Assembly (NCBI GenBank): GCA_006384855.1
Contig: VCJN01002673.1
Span: 186,001 to 250,000, forward strand
Reading direction: 5' to 3'
Length of the DNA: 64,000 nucleotides
Origin: Tetraselmis striata
Taxonomy: Eukaryota > Chlorophyta > Chlorodendrophyceae > Chlorodendrales > Chlorodendraceae
Numbering within the stretch: position 1 is the first letter of the stretch; each line of letters begins with the position of its first letter. Below are positions 31,038 through 42,147 of this stretch, piece after piece. The notes beneath the pieces were generated by a model, which was given only the letters and a program-made list of their open reading frames with translations, made no database searches and was not told the DNA's origin. A program made the translations under genes and the position numbers.

Positions 31038-32617
31038 CTCAACGGCGAGATGAGCGCCCCGTGTTAGGGCCTGACCCCCCCACTTTACAGAGTTCCTTTA
31101 GACCTTCCTCGGTGCGGCGCTTCTCACAGCTACAGCCGAGTGCGGCTCAACCATCCGCACACCTGCACATGGCGGCTCAACTAACCGCCTCCCGTACCAT
31201 TCCACCACTGCGTCCGTCGGTTGTTACACTACGTGTTACAGCTGGTTCGCAACAACCAAGTTTCACGCGGGTACGTTACGCGCGAGACATGCGCTACGAG
31301 CGCGAAGGGCGCGCGGGGCGGCCCTCTTACCTGAACCTAGCCCCGCAAACCCATACCGATGCTACTACAAACCCGTCCAGCAACTACCGGCCAACCGCCG
31401 GGAACCTAACTGCTGCTGCCGAGTACTTTGCGAACAGTAGTCGTACCGGTGGAACTCTGTCAGTAAGACGACGCACTTACGTAATTGACGAGCCCGAAGC
31501 TGTCGCTCCCTGGGCTGCTTCATTGCGAGCTCGTCTGCAGGACGCGTTCGGCTCAGACGAGCTGGGCCAGCGGACGCTCGACCTACTCTCCAGCTCCCTC
31601 AGCGCTCAGACACTCAAGAGCTATGCCGGCCGGCTGTCTCAGTTCGCGGAGTTCTGCCACGACTCCGAGAACATCAGCCCGCTGGAGGCGACTACTGCGA
31701 CTGTCGTTCGGTACGTTGCCTGGATCGGCGAGCGAGGGCACATCGCCGCTAAGTCACTGCAACCTTACCTGTCTGCGATCAACACGTTCTTCGAGCTGCA
31801 CAACCTCGACCCAATCGCCAAGGACAGCCTACACTTAACTTCAGCAAGGCGTGGGCTGATTCTGCGTCAACGCCGACTGGACGCTGCCCCTTTGCGTGTC
31901 CCTCTGCCTGCGGATGTGGCTTACCGGTTCGTCACAAAGGCCGAGCTGATTGTGTCTGCTCCCTACCCAGAGTACCACCACGACTTCCGGGCCCTCCTGG
32001 CCTCGGTTGTCAACTTTATGTTCTTTGCCAGGGGCCTTACCGGCGTGTCCTGTCGAGTGCGAGACGTGCATGTCGACGACTACAACATCACCCTGCAAGT
32101 GTACCGCGAGAAGGGTCGCGCTGGCCGACGGGGACCCGACGACCTGCGTGTACTTCTCCTTCCGGTGTCCGAGCACCCTCGAGTGGCACGTCTCTTGCAC
32201 CACTTCATCGACAACGTCCAATATGTCCCCCTGGTTACTGTTGGCTTGGCTACATCAAACTTCTGGGCTGTCACTGTGGCCGAGCAGTCAAAACCTTGGA
32301 CTGCGGCTACAATGTCAGATTGGCTGTCTGCAGCCACCAGTCTAGTCAACGCTGCCCCCCCTGCTGGCACTTCCTGGACTTCACACAGTCTTCGCAAGGG
32401 CGCAGCTTCTGCAGCAAACGCCATCGGAGTGCCATTGTCCCACATTCGCTACCAAGGCGGTTGGGCCACTAACTCTGACGTCGTTCTGGACTACATCGAC
32501 CCCAACGTTCTTCCTTCCCATGGCGCGTGGTTCTTCTTTGGACACATCGCCCCCCTCCGCCACTTCCAAGTCCAACAGGACTCCGCAGCGGTGGCCTTCC
32601 CAGTGCCTCCTTCATGA
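31038..32617 (+). CDS. Tyrosine recombinase of YR element, intact
   Basis: Open from 30992 to a stop at 32615-32617; first in-frame ATG 31169. The N-terminal third is Ser/Pro/Arg-rich. Then a core-binding region (LDLLSSSLSAQTLKSYAGRL, SAINTFFELHNLDPIAKDS) and the catalytic domain: Arg at 32030 (FARGLTGVS), Lys in YREKGR, His at 32384 and Arg at 32393 (TSHSLRKGAASAA), Trp at 32462 (GGWATNSD), Tyr at 32492 (VVLDYIDP). This is the full R-K-H-R-W-Y set of phage-integrase-fold recombinases in the style of DIRS/Ngaro/Crypton YRs. It would cut and join single strands through the Tyr at the element ends or at a circular junction. The ORF could be joined to ORF1 by an in-phase intron 30942-31037 (acceptor TTGCAG). 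All catalytic residues are present. Confidence 0.85.
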
Positions 32618-32671
32618 CTTGGCGCTACCTCTTCTCCGTCAAGCCACCGCTCTCTCCGTTCGCTCAAGACT

Positions 32672-33002
32672 GGCAAAACCAGACTCAACTTTGAAATGAT
32701 CTAAACTAGTTTATGGGGTTTCCCTCCTTGACCTAAACGCTTTTTAGCTACAAGTGTTGCTCAGTGGTACGGGAACTAGGCATCTGTTGTTGCGCCCTTT
32801 TTGGGTGCAGCACGAGTAGACATAAAAACAGCCAGAACAGCTGAGCCTGCCATCTTTCAGTTTTCGCTGCGTTCCACGCAGCGCCCCCCCTGACTCCGTT
32901 TTCCCTCCACGCTTTCGCTAAACCATCCTGCCAATTTCGGCTCTTGACCGTGTAAAACGGCCTGCGCGACCTTTTTGGCAAAACCAGACTCAACTTTGAA
33001 AT
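32672..33002 (+). repeat. b1-A2-B2 right-end repeats of YR element
   Basis: b1 32672-32697, A2 32698-32883, B2 32884-33002. b1 and the end of B2 share GGCAAAACCAGACTCAACTT plus TGAAAT. A recombination between A1 and A2, or b1 and B2, would give the circle expected in the split-repeat replication model. Confidence 0.85.
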
Positions 33003-35829
33003 GGCATGTACTTCATGAGATGCTCCGGGCCGTGGACATTTGTGTCCGACCACTGGGACATGAAGATTTCCGCATGGACGGCATGGTCGAGGGGCTTCTC
33101 GGGCTTCCTCGCTGAGAGTTGGTAGGCATGTGAGATTCTGAGGACCTGGCCCTTCGTCGGGAGAGCGCCCCCGAAAATCTCCTTCCACTCGATGACACCT
33201 TAGAGAATACCAACGTTGCACATTGGAGTGAATACATGTCTCAGCTCCCGGAAGAGCTTTGGGAGGGTCTCGGCGGAGTGCCCCCCGAGCCGCCGCGAGA
33301 ATTTGCTGAAGACTTGGTCTACGCGCTCGTGATTATGCATGCATGACATTAGATATGGTTTGAGTGGAGGCGCTACAAGTTAGCCCTGCTGGGGGCGCAC
33401 TGGAACGAGGGTGACCTCGATTCGAGCACTTACCCCACGGGGAGGAAGGATAGCACGACTTCCTCGACCACGCATGTGGCTACGAGCCACTCCGCGAAGC
33501 AGATCACGTATCGGTTCTTGTTCTCTCGGAAAGTGTTGTCAAGCTGGAAATGCACCTTGCGGAGCGGCTGTCATCCCTCTCCAGACCCGCGACGCTCCAG
33601 ATCCTTAAGGATCGTCAGCCACAAAACCGCGATTGTGCATGACCTGTCGTGAGGAAAGATGTAAGTGAAGGCGCACACGTCGTCATGACGCATGCCGTTG
33701 TACTTTACGCATGTCAATTGAACCTTGAGGTACTTGTCTTTGACGGCGTTCTTGGACCAGGTCGTGGAGTGGGGTAGTAGAGTCTTTGAGGAGTCCATGC
33801 CGTCGATCTCACAGAATAGCATGTCGGGCCGCCGGCGGGACTTCATGATGGCTGCCTCCACATGGAGGCGCTCAGTAGTCACGCGCTCCCAATGCTCGTC
33901 TCTCTTTTTCTTCGCGATGCTGACTGTCACGGGGCAGTCGGAAGTCCGTATCAGCTCAGTGCATGCCACGCAGATCCCGCAGTTAGTGAAACGGTCATGG
34001 GCCGGAGTCTTGATGTGGGGAAAGTACTTGATCCATATGCGTTTGAACACAAACAGGGAGACGCGCTTCACATCTGCGCGCATCGGCAATCGCCATCAGG
34101 CGTGTCACGTTTTGTCGTTGCTTTAGTACTTTCAATACTACAGATTCGCTTAGGTAAGTGCTCGAACCACACGCTCCAGAATCGAGGTCATCTTGGTTTA
34201 TACAGATGCACGAGACGGGGTATGTCAAACAGAGTACTCCACATAATGTTTCTTATCTACCTACCTGCATAGTGAATGCAAACACGCGTGGTTGCGTTGA
34301 TATGTATGGCGTGTCCAACGTAATGGACTCGAGTTCACCTCGGTCATGTGGCATGTACATGATATGCCAAACTAATACTATTCCCTCGGAGAACGATGTA
34401 TCGTCCCGAGGTGTATCAAGGTGACCCCAGCTCTGTTTATCGTCCGTAAATAATAACCATAACATCGTCTTGTTCTGTTATTTCCGTGCGGGAGTCTCAG
34501 TATGTCGGACTCGAAGTCACCTCGGTTCAAAAAGGTACACACGAAACGGGGTTGTGGCCTACCTGAAGGCCTGAAGGTGTCGTCGTCCATGTACGTTATG
34601 TAGACCTTGGCTTTGTTCGCCCAAGCTGGAAGATGCAACTCCTCCCGGTCCGAAGAAGGGTTGGGGATCTGCCGTGCTTTGGGTCGAAGTAGTCTTTCAG
34701 CCAAGCACGCGTGGCTATCGTACACGGGGGGGCGCGCTGCGCGAGCAGCATGGGTTGACTAGGCCATGCATCCACCCCCGCCATGCTCCTTCGGAGCCGC
34801 AAAAAGCCGACCTTGTGGATGAACATCCATGCCTCCAAGCACACCTGTCGGGATACAGGTCAACGGTCAGACAGTTAATGCAAACGCCGATGTTACGGCA
34901 GTTTGGCGACACGATGGGTCGCGCTGGAGGCCGCATCCTGGGCGTTGCCGTTGGGTGGCAGGCTACAGTCTTTCGGTCAAAGTAATCACCGGCAGGTTTG
35001 CAATCGTGCGCTAGAGGCGATGTCAATATATAGTGGGCATGGCAACGCGGTTGGGACGGACCAACGTTATATAGGTGAAAAAGTATTGAGCATACTAGAG
35101 GTCAGAGGTCACGTCCACTACAGTCAACATGTCAGGCATGGGCGGTGGGACCCACCCGGGCGGATCTGCCGCTCTCAGAAAACCACCACCACTCCTGCGC
35201 ATGCCGGTTGTCCCCACCCTCGGCGTTGGTGCTCGCATACTCGTAGCCGGCGGTGACAGTTTACGACTGAATATCGCCATGCTTGAAGCACCGGTTGACC
35301 CTCTTCGCTAGCTCGTCCCACGATTCCTTCTGGCCGTTGCCGTGGATGGCACGCCGAGTCAAAGCCACCGCGGTCGCGAAGTCAAGGCCGTTACCGGAGG
35401 GCGGTGGGCAGGCGGGGGTGCTCGGGGAGGTCGGTGGTGGAGGCGAGGGAGTGTCATTGCCGGTCGACAACTCGCCGCAACGAAGGAGCTTGGCGATGCC
35501 GCAGTTGGACTTGCAACACACCATGGGGCGAGTGGTGCCATCGGGAGAGGCGGGCTCCGCCTCCGCGAGGATCAAGCGGGTGGACCTGTGCGCATTAACT
35601 CGCGGGCGGATCTTGGGTTGGGTGTCCTTCTTCTCTCGAGGCTTTTGCGACTTCCGACCGCGAGAGTTGCAAGCGGTATTCGCCGGCTGGACGAGACTTG
35701 TGTCAGGCGCGCTGCATGCGATGGAGTCGGTGGCACCCTCGGGCATACTATTATCAGGGCCCAAGGCGTAGTGGGGGGGGGGGGGGGGGGGAGGTGGGGT
35801 ATTTTGTGGTCGAGGAGACTTGCTTGCAT

Positions 35830-36070
35830 GCGCAGCCTGGTCAAGCGTTGCTTGATGATATTTTTAGCTTGACCAGACTGCGCATACATGTGGTGTACTC
35901 AAGAATATATTTTACTGGTTGACCGCTTATCAAGGTTGGGCAGCGCGGCCTGGTCAAGGTTTATGTATTTAGGTTGACCGCAATTCGCGGCTGGGCAGGC
36001 AACTCTCGGCAGGCGGACGCGGCTTGCTCAAGATTATAAAAGGCAGGTTGACCTCCGTTCCATGGCTGGT
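35830..36070 (+). repeat. Degenerate tandem repeat with GGTTGACC/GGTCAAG core
   Basis: About four diverged units of about 70-80 bp carrying CCTGGTCAAG, an AT-rich block and GGTTGACC. They begin near GCCTGGTCAAGCGTTGCTTG (which itself folds with TAGCTTGACCAGACTGCG) and end at AGGTTGACCTCCG. A poly-G of about 18 nt lies just upstream at about 35772. No gene. Confidence 0.6.
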
Positions 36071-36447
36071 AAAGGGACAGAGGTCACCATGATTCCGGAT
36101 GTATCCGGTGACATGTTTTCAGTGCATTGTATACACGACATTATTACGGGATATATTCGACTGTCTGACCTACAAGATACATAGCAATATGTACTGCTAC
36201 AAGGCGGTATGTTGACTACCACGTAAGCGGCATGGACAATACGAAAGTACTGCATAAGACGGCGATATCCAATCGGCAGCCGCCATGCGTATGTACAACG
36301 TAAAATACTGAGAATATTGCCTCCCACAATGCGCGCGCCGCCACCGAGCCGCTACGCCACGCGCATGTATCTGGCGCAACATCACGCGACGTGCACAGTC
36401 ACTCCTCCCCCCTCCACCACCCCGATTTACTCCCGAAGGACAAAACC
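36070..36447. other. Non-genic spacer between divergent relics
   Basis: Mixed sequence between the 5' end of the dead DUF7869-like copy (minus strand) and the methyltransferase-like relic (plus strand). Short ORFs only; no repeat of note. Confidence 0.4.
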
Positions 36448-37595
36448 ATGCTGAAGCACCTATCCGGTCTAAAAGTGCAGGGTTCGAGGACTAAGACCCA
36501 CGGGCTCAGCGACCCTATGCAGATCGCTGCGGTAGAAGCGTGCTGGCAGGAGTTCTAGGTCCTAGCAGGGCGCAAGAGGACGGCCGTTATTCCCAAAGGC
36601 TACAAGCGGACAAGGGGGCCGCTCTGAACAAGTACAAGAAATCAGCGGCTGTCATGAGAAGAATCCTGGACTGGACTCCCGCGCGCGGCACAATTGTGGA
36701 CGTTACGTGCGGGACGGGAACAACATTTGTACGCCCAATCATCTATGGTTGCCTGACCCATGCATCACATAACCGCTTACGAGATGCCCCAATTACTCAT
36801 GTTGCGTGTACCGCTGCGGCCCTGGCAGGTCGCAGCTGGCGCTAGGGCGAAGGAGTCCCCCGGAAACGCTACTCATGTGGTGTTGGTCGATAGCAACAAC
36901 ACTCAACTCGAAGGCGCGACCAAGCGCGGCCGTGGACGTGTGGGAGCACAACCTAAACATTGAGGACGAGACTTGCGGCACGCGATTGAGGATTTTCCAA
37001 GAAGAGATCGAGCACCGCTACTTGAAGGCACACCCGGGCATAGACGAGACCTAGGTCGACTCCCCTCGAGACAAAGGTACATCCCTTAGTTTCCATGGCA
37101 TGCGCACGTTTCGGTGACTGATTATCTTCTACTAAGGCATTTTTCACCGATGTACCACAGATTCATGTGAAGACGACCTACCAGTCGAGGGGACGGGTAT
37201 GCTGGACGAAGGCGGAGAGGAAGACCCACAGGTGCCGCCTACCCAAAGGTGTGAATCATCGGACGATGAGCGGCCCCTTCAAAACCTCACCCAAGCTGAG
37301 GCCAACCCCAGACCCAAGGTCAAGCCCGACCCCAAGCCCGCTGCACCCGCGGCCAAGCCAAAGCCCAAGCCCAAGACCGACCGCAAGCCCGCCGCACCCA
37401 AGGCCAAGTCTAAGTCCAAGGTGCCCCCCGAGCCATCCAAGGCCAAGGCCAAGTCCAAGGTGGCTCCCGAGCCACCCAAAGGCGGCGGTCAGCGCCCCCC
37501 CCCCCCCCCCCCCCCCGTGGTGTCCGAGACTATCAAAAGAGGTTGGAGAAGGAGGCCGCCGCCAAGGAGGCCGAAGACAGCACGGCAATGAACAC
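36448..37595 (+). pseudogene. Methyltransferase-like gene relic with Lys/Pro tail
   Basis: From ATG 36450 (MLKHLSGLKVQGSRTKTHGL) the frame hits a stop near 36556 and shifts. A second frame carries NKYKKSAAVMRRILDWTPAR and GTIVDVTCGTGTT, a typical SAM-binding motif I of amino DNA methyltransferases. An intron of about 100 bp (donor TTT|GTACGC, acceptor TGGCAG near 36828) would append VAAGARAKESPG and VVLVDSNNTQLEGATKR, which fits motif II with its acidic residue. A later frame (37197-37591) encodes an acidic stretch and then KPKPKPKTDRKPAAPKAKSK repeats, with a poly-C. I see no DPPY/NPPY-type catalytic motif. The frame breaks suggest a pseudogene. It may be an element-borne N6-adenine-type methyltransferase; this is inference. 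Confidence 0.42.
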
Positions 37596-38240
37596 GTTGG
37601 AGTAGACTGAAAATTACCTAAACTACCGCCCCTCCCATCCCGCCCCGTAGTTGTAAATTACACCCTTTCTTCGTGCGGATTTCCAACTTGAGCCGAGCCT
37701 TACTAGAGTCGCAGTAAACAATGTGGCAAGCGTATTGATTTGGCACTTTGAGAGCACATTTCGCCATCTTTTGTCACCTAAGTTCCTAAAACAGTAACCT
37801 GCAAAAAAATGACCAAAAATGACCGACCTATATAGTAAGTTGATTTACTGTTGGCTGTGGATCGGTTTGAGCGCTCCATGTTGGGCGACCTACAACGGGG
37901 GTTGGCAGTGCGGGACGCCCGGACACGGAGCCCGGACGGAAAGGCCCTCTTCGAGACATCCCGGATATGTCGGAGTAATACACGGGCATGGTCTTCGGCA
38001 CAATGGGTGAGGTGAGCAAGGGAGTGCGCCGCACTGTGCGCGGTGTCCCATGCTTGGCTGCGGATCGGGGTGCCCTCTCATCGCGGGGCACTCGGTGCAC
38101 CACCCGGGCTCACAAGGAGGCCTTACTCGCAAGCGATTTTCTCGGGGTCTGAGCTTAGTGGCGGCTCGAGAGCGTGCTCGCTGTCTTATCAGACGGCGCA
38201 AATTCGTCCGCCATCCCGTTGCCGAAGTTGCACAGCACGT

Positions 38241-38385
38241 CCGGGGATCACCCTCGCACACACGTGCACGCGTGGCCCGGACTCTGAACCGTGCGCGCTT
38301 CACACATCCATCCCGCCTCATTTGCGGGATGCGGGCCGCCTCTCGGCGGTATATGGTAATTGCTGTGTTGATCTTTTAGTACTAC
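38241..38385 (+). repeat. Dispersed repeat, second copy (5' part)
   Basis: Same series as 6381-6560: GGATCACCCTCGCACACACG, GCCCGGACTCTGAACCGTG, GGGATGCGGGCCGC, TTTTAGTACTAC. The expected 3' end, CTGCCCTTTTTGTAATTCAC, is found only at about 39738, so about 1.3 kb of other sequence (38386 to about 39705) is inserted. Confidence 0.65.
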
Positions 38386-39705
38386 ACCCCGTCACATAAG
38401 TCCAAGGCCCCATTCTCGCCGAATCCGAGCTTACGAATAGTGGGGCAGCCGAATCTAGGGTTTATGACCTGAAATCCTGGACTATTGCACATTTATGCTC
38501 AGCCGCTACCACCATAGGGTGTAAGCAACCCCTTTGGTGCCCTAACAAGTGCCATGCACGAGCGGCACTTGCGCCACACTGAGCGTTTCTAGTACCCCCA
38601 CGACAACGGGCGGGGTTGGTGCCCCGCACGTCCCGCCGCGCATGCTTAGACCATTGCATGGTGCGATGGCCATGGGTGGGCGAGGAAACATATCAGCAAA
38701 GAGGCTAGGGTACTTTTGCTTGGAGAGGGGCCATAGTGGCGTGCGCCCGCACACGATGGGGCGTGATACCATGGCCAATGCAATGCCGCCTTGTGGTGCA
38801 ACTCTGAAACCCCCGGTATCGCTTAGTGCGTTGAAAGGAAACGTCCGAATATTTTCATATGAATACCAATAAGAACTACGCGAGCAGGGTTACAGATTTC
38901 ACAGTCGCAGCACGGTCGCTCGTCCGAGACCATTTAGGCACTTTTCGAATTTTGGGGAAATAATATGTCGAAATCGTCGGTGTCAGCGTGCGGTCAACAC
39001 GTTGGCGTAAAACTTTACGCCAAGGAGATCTCAAAACCTGATACACGGTGGCGGGGCAGTGTGTTGTATGTACTTGTGCAAGGACTACTCATACTTGGCA
39101 CATACACCCCTTGAGCGATGCTCACGGCCGCCATGCCGGATCCCCCCTTCCACAATATTATTTCCACCAGCATTGACGCATTATTTAGGTGCACGCCAGC
39201 ATTGCCGCCCCACTGGGCTCACCATGGAGCATGCGGCCATGCACTGCTATAGAAAAGCTTTGACCTACAGCAAGGAAGCCGCGAAAACCCTCTCCCGCAT
39301 GTGCGTGCAACGATCACAACCGCATTTTGTCCATGATTTTGGCCATAATAAACCACCGTCATCGACACGTAGGGCTTGGTCCAAGTCGTTAATGACGTAG
39401 TTTCAATGCCCTACGTGTGCGGTGGATAGTGATCATACCAAGGGTGATGTTGTATGAGTACGGGGGCTTTGGTGTCCCATGCCTATTTGTGCACACGAGT
39501 GGGAGAATTTGTGGTTTTGAAGCGCTAGCCCAAAAAGCCATGCTTTTGCCTGAATGAAAGCGTTGACGGCAACGGCCCCCGCGTGGCAATATGGGGTGCA
39601 TCCCTGAGTGACATGCATGCACGCGCGCACGGTCTCAGTGTGGTCGCACATGGGCATGTGAATAAAATTCGCAAACCCCATACTTTTGTGGAGGGGTGTA
39701 CGTTT
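38386..39705 (+). other. 1.3-kb insertion with no recognisable gene
   Basis: Lies between the separated halves of the dispersed repeat. It contains several open frames on both strands (for example 38549-38872 plus and 39433-39870 minus), none with recognisable motifs. The ends, ACCCCGTCAC and GGGGTGTACG, are weakly inverted. It may be a non-autonomous element. Confidence 0.35.
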
Positions 39706-39803
39706 AGCTTTAGTAGCAGGTAGATTGTAACTGCTGCCCTTTTTGTAATTCACACCAGTACTTGTACCGTATGGAAGGATAAGCAAATGGGCACGTCCCG
39801 GGA

Positions 39804-39836
39804 GGGCGACATGTCGCACCATGCGACATGTCGCCC
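39804..39836. repeat. Perfect 15-bp palindrome
   Basis: GGGCGACATGTCGCA, loop CCA, then its exact reverse complement. Each arm itself contains the palindrome GCGACATGTCGC. It is upstream of the DRC5 gene on the plus strand. Confidence 0.9.
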
Positions 39837-40223
39837 CACCGCGGTTGGGGTGCCACAAAACGATACCCAAGACGTATGAACAGCAAGCTCAGCACTGCGA
39901 CCCATTCGTCGGGAAGGGTCCTTAGGCTGAAAATCTCGGTCCTTGCGTCAGTGCAAGCACTTGGTCACAAACACCACGAGGGCAACTGCGCCCCGCGCGG
40001 AGCGACATGTACCCCTTACCAGCAACCCCCCCGCGAATCGTGCGCCCTCTGTCGGTACGTCTCGGGATGGCTTGAAGTTAGCAACCAGAGACGCTCTCAG
40101 CAACTCTTAGACAATGGCTCAATTATCATCCATTGCATGGATCTGCAGGAAAGGTGACACCTTGCAGGAGTGCTATTGCTGCTAACCATTCTTACGTTTT
40201 GCGCCCCTGTGCACACTTGGCAG

Positions 40224-42032
40224 GAAATATGCATTCAAATGGTTGCCGAAAATTTCGAGCAGCAACCTGATTTTGGGAAGCTCTCACAGAAATATGTCAA
40301 GCGTATTACAGAAATATTGACATTGGACCTTCCCCTGGAGCTGGCGGGCATGGTATGACAGGCTTTTCTCTTTTTACTTGAACTTCAGCATGACCCTGTA
40401 GTGATAAACTTGACAAACACTTTCGCCGCTTGCGCACAGTTGATAGATGACGAGAGCTATTGGGCCAGGCGCAGCAATGCACGATGGAAAAACTGCGAGG
40501 TGGAGATCAACTGTGGCAGCATCACCTATGCCAATGTGTGCTGTTGGTCTTGCTCCCCATGTCGGTGTATGTTATGCACTCATTGCCGCTTCATGGGTTT
40601 ATGCGTGACCCTTAGGTAACAGCGCATGGAAACTCGTGGCGCCAACTCTACTTTGAGCGCAATCTGGAGTGCTGCCTAGAGCAGTGAGTCCTTGATGTGC
40701 CACGCAGCTTGCACTGATTGCATGTTGAATTCTATGACCTACATTTCACAATGGCCTGGCAAGTCTCGACGATCCAACATGAGGTGCCATCAACTGGTGG
40801 TCTGCGAGCAGAAATTGATCATAGGTGATGATTATGCTCACCTAGATTTGACCCATCCGTATCCGATGTGGACGACTTGAAAAGGCTGATGACGTTCTCC
40901 CGGAAGTTTGTACGGAGCATCAACCTCAAGCAATTCCCATCGCACCTTGACTTGCAAATTCTCTTTGACACCATGCACACGTGAGTACCTGTGCATACAT
41001 GACCCTACCTTGGTTTAGGTTGCGACCATGCGACCACCTAAGCAATGATGAAGACACGCTCTGGTGTCATTGCGTAATGCAGGTCCCCAACGTCTTTCGC
41101 ATTGACATACGGCATGCAGAATGTGGGCATGGATTATGACCGCTCCCTGTTTGGCATGAAGCTGTCAGACTGCCGAGCATTAGCCAAGGCATTGGAACGA
41201 ACAGAAACCCTGACGTATCTCAACCTCAGCAACAATATGCTGGATGATGACAAGGTCCGGATGATTGCATCAGGCATGGTGGAGAATATTTCCATTACTC
41301 ATCTCGACCTGAGCCACAACAAAATTGCTGATAGAGGTGTGAGGGCGCTAGCGAAGCTCCTTGACAACCGCTCGGTCATTTCAATTCTGAACTTGAGTGA
41401 CAATCAAATTCACTCCGAGGGCGGCAGAGCTCTCGCTCGTGCAATCCGGGGAAACTTTTCGTTGATATCCTTGAATGTCAGGCTGAATCGTCTCGGCGAC
41501 GATGGTGGGCGAACTATATGTGATGTTCTTCGTGCCAACCAAGTGTTGGAGAGGCTCAACATTGGCAGCAATCAACTTGGTCCCTTGGTAGGCTTCTGCT
41601 ACTGCCGATTCCTTTATGCTGCTGCACCTGGCCTGTGCATGTAAACTGTGGACTGACTTGCACACTCTGATATGGCTGTAAAAGACTGTGCAATCCATCT
41701 CAGCGCTGCTGCGCCTGAATCATCGAATGAAGGACCTGGACCTTTCTGGGAACCATTTTGACGAAACTGGTGGCCGCGTCATCCGTGAAGCGTTAGACGA
41801 AAACACGTGCGTCTCCCGCTCCAGTGTTGCATGTCTGTCATGTGTTATGGTGTCACGCCGCGTCCCCAAGCCGGGCCATCCTTAGAGTCATAATGCTGTT
41901 TGTGGTTGATTTTGCAGAGCGTTACGGAAGTTTGATATACGCCTGTCGCACATTCACATGGATGACCAAGTGGCCATTGAAGAAATCATGATGAAACGCG
42001 CTGAGCGCTTGGAACGCAGCAAGATAGTATAG
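40224..42032 (+). CDS. DRC5: Dynein regulatory complex subunit 5 (TCTE1/FAP155-like), partial
   Basis: In-phase exons: 40224-40352, 40389-40534, 40616-40683, 40846-40980, 41083-41587, 41685-41806, 41918-42032 (stop TAG). Conserved blocks: KRITEILTLDLPLELAGM; DDESYWARRSNARWKNCEV; AHGNSWRQLYFERNLECCLE; VDDLKRLMTFSRKFVRSINL. Four or five leucine-rich repeats follow (TETLTYLNLSNNMLDDDK, ITHLDLSHNKIADRGVRAL, ISILNLSDNQIHSEGGRAL, DLDLSGNHFDETGGRVI), then the short C-terminal KRAERLERSKIV. This matches DRC5, a subunit of the axonemal nexin-dynein regulatory complex. The organism therefore makes motile cilia or flagella. The 5' exons upstream of 40224 are not resolved; a candidate ends near 40154. 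No frame damage is seen, so this is a live host gene. It converges with the SEH1-like gene 115 bp downstream. Confidence 0.85.
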
Positions 42033-42147
42033 AAGAGCATATCCATGTTAAAGATGGCTGCTCTTCATCCGCACAGATGCACTGGCTGGCATTAGAAGAA
42101 GCCCTGTCCATGGTACAATTAGCCCAGATGCGTGCAGGAATCCAGAA

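Larger units (their letters stand above)
29803..33002 (+). mobile_element. Tyrosine-recombinase element with split direct repeats, copy 1
   Basis: Structure: A1 (29803-29988), ORF1, YR gene, b1 (about 32672-32697), A2 (32698-32883), B2 (32884-33002). A1 and A2 are nearly identical; b1 equals the last 26 bp of B2 (GGCAAAACCAGACTCAACTT plus TGAAAT). This is the split-direct-repeat plan of PAT/Ngaro-type DIRS elements. The only long genes are ORF1 and YR, and I find no reverse transcriptase or RNase H. The element is inserted in the DUF7869-like gene, and the flanking reading frame rejoins (YMP then KGKPSYLPGRP), so it has no obvious target-site duplication, as expected for YR elements. Inverted second copy at 44437-47701. 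Confidence 0.85.
28502..35764 (-). pseudogene. Decayed second copy of the DUF7869-like transposase gene
   Basis: Minus-strand homologous blocks in order. 35764-35261: Cys motif CCKSNCGIAKLL and QKESWDELAKRVNRC. 34.86-34.50 kb: VCLEAWMFIHKVGFLRLRRS, AWLKDYFDPK, LHLPAWANKAKVYITYMDD. 34089-33600: FTNCGICVACTELIRTS, FCEIDGMDSSKTLLPH, YLKVQLTCVKYNG. About 33.55 kb: QLDNTFRENKNRYVICFAEW and FLPVG. 33.33-33.00 kb: NHERVDQVFSKFSRRLGG. 29.80-29.47 kb: FDDMASHILFLAAKFD. 29256-28990: LLGDWEATRFVGKIRKN. 28.96-28.5 kb: C-terminus ending DYHHH. In-frame stops are at 33200-33202, 28990-28992 (Trp in the other copy) and 28649-28651. A YR element splits it at 29803-33002. The DDE-like residues survive, but the gene is dead. 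Confidence 0.75.

Noticed and set aside
30992-32617. Phage or plasmid integrase
   Set aside because: Residues fit the tyrosine-recombinase fold, but split direct repeats, the RG-rich ORF1 partner and the eukaryotic context point to a DIRS/Ngaro/Crypton-type element.
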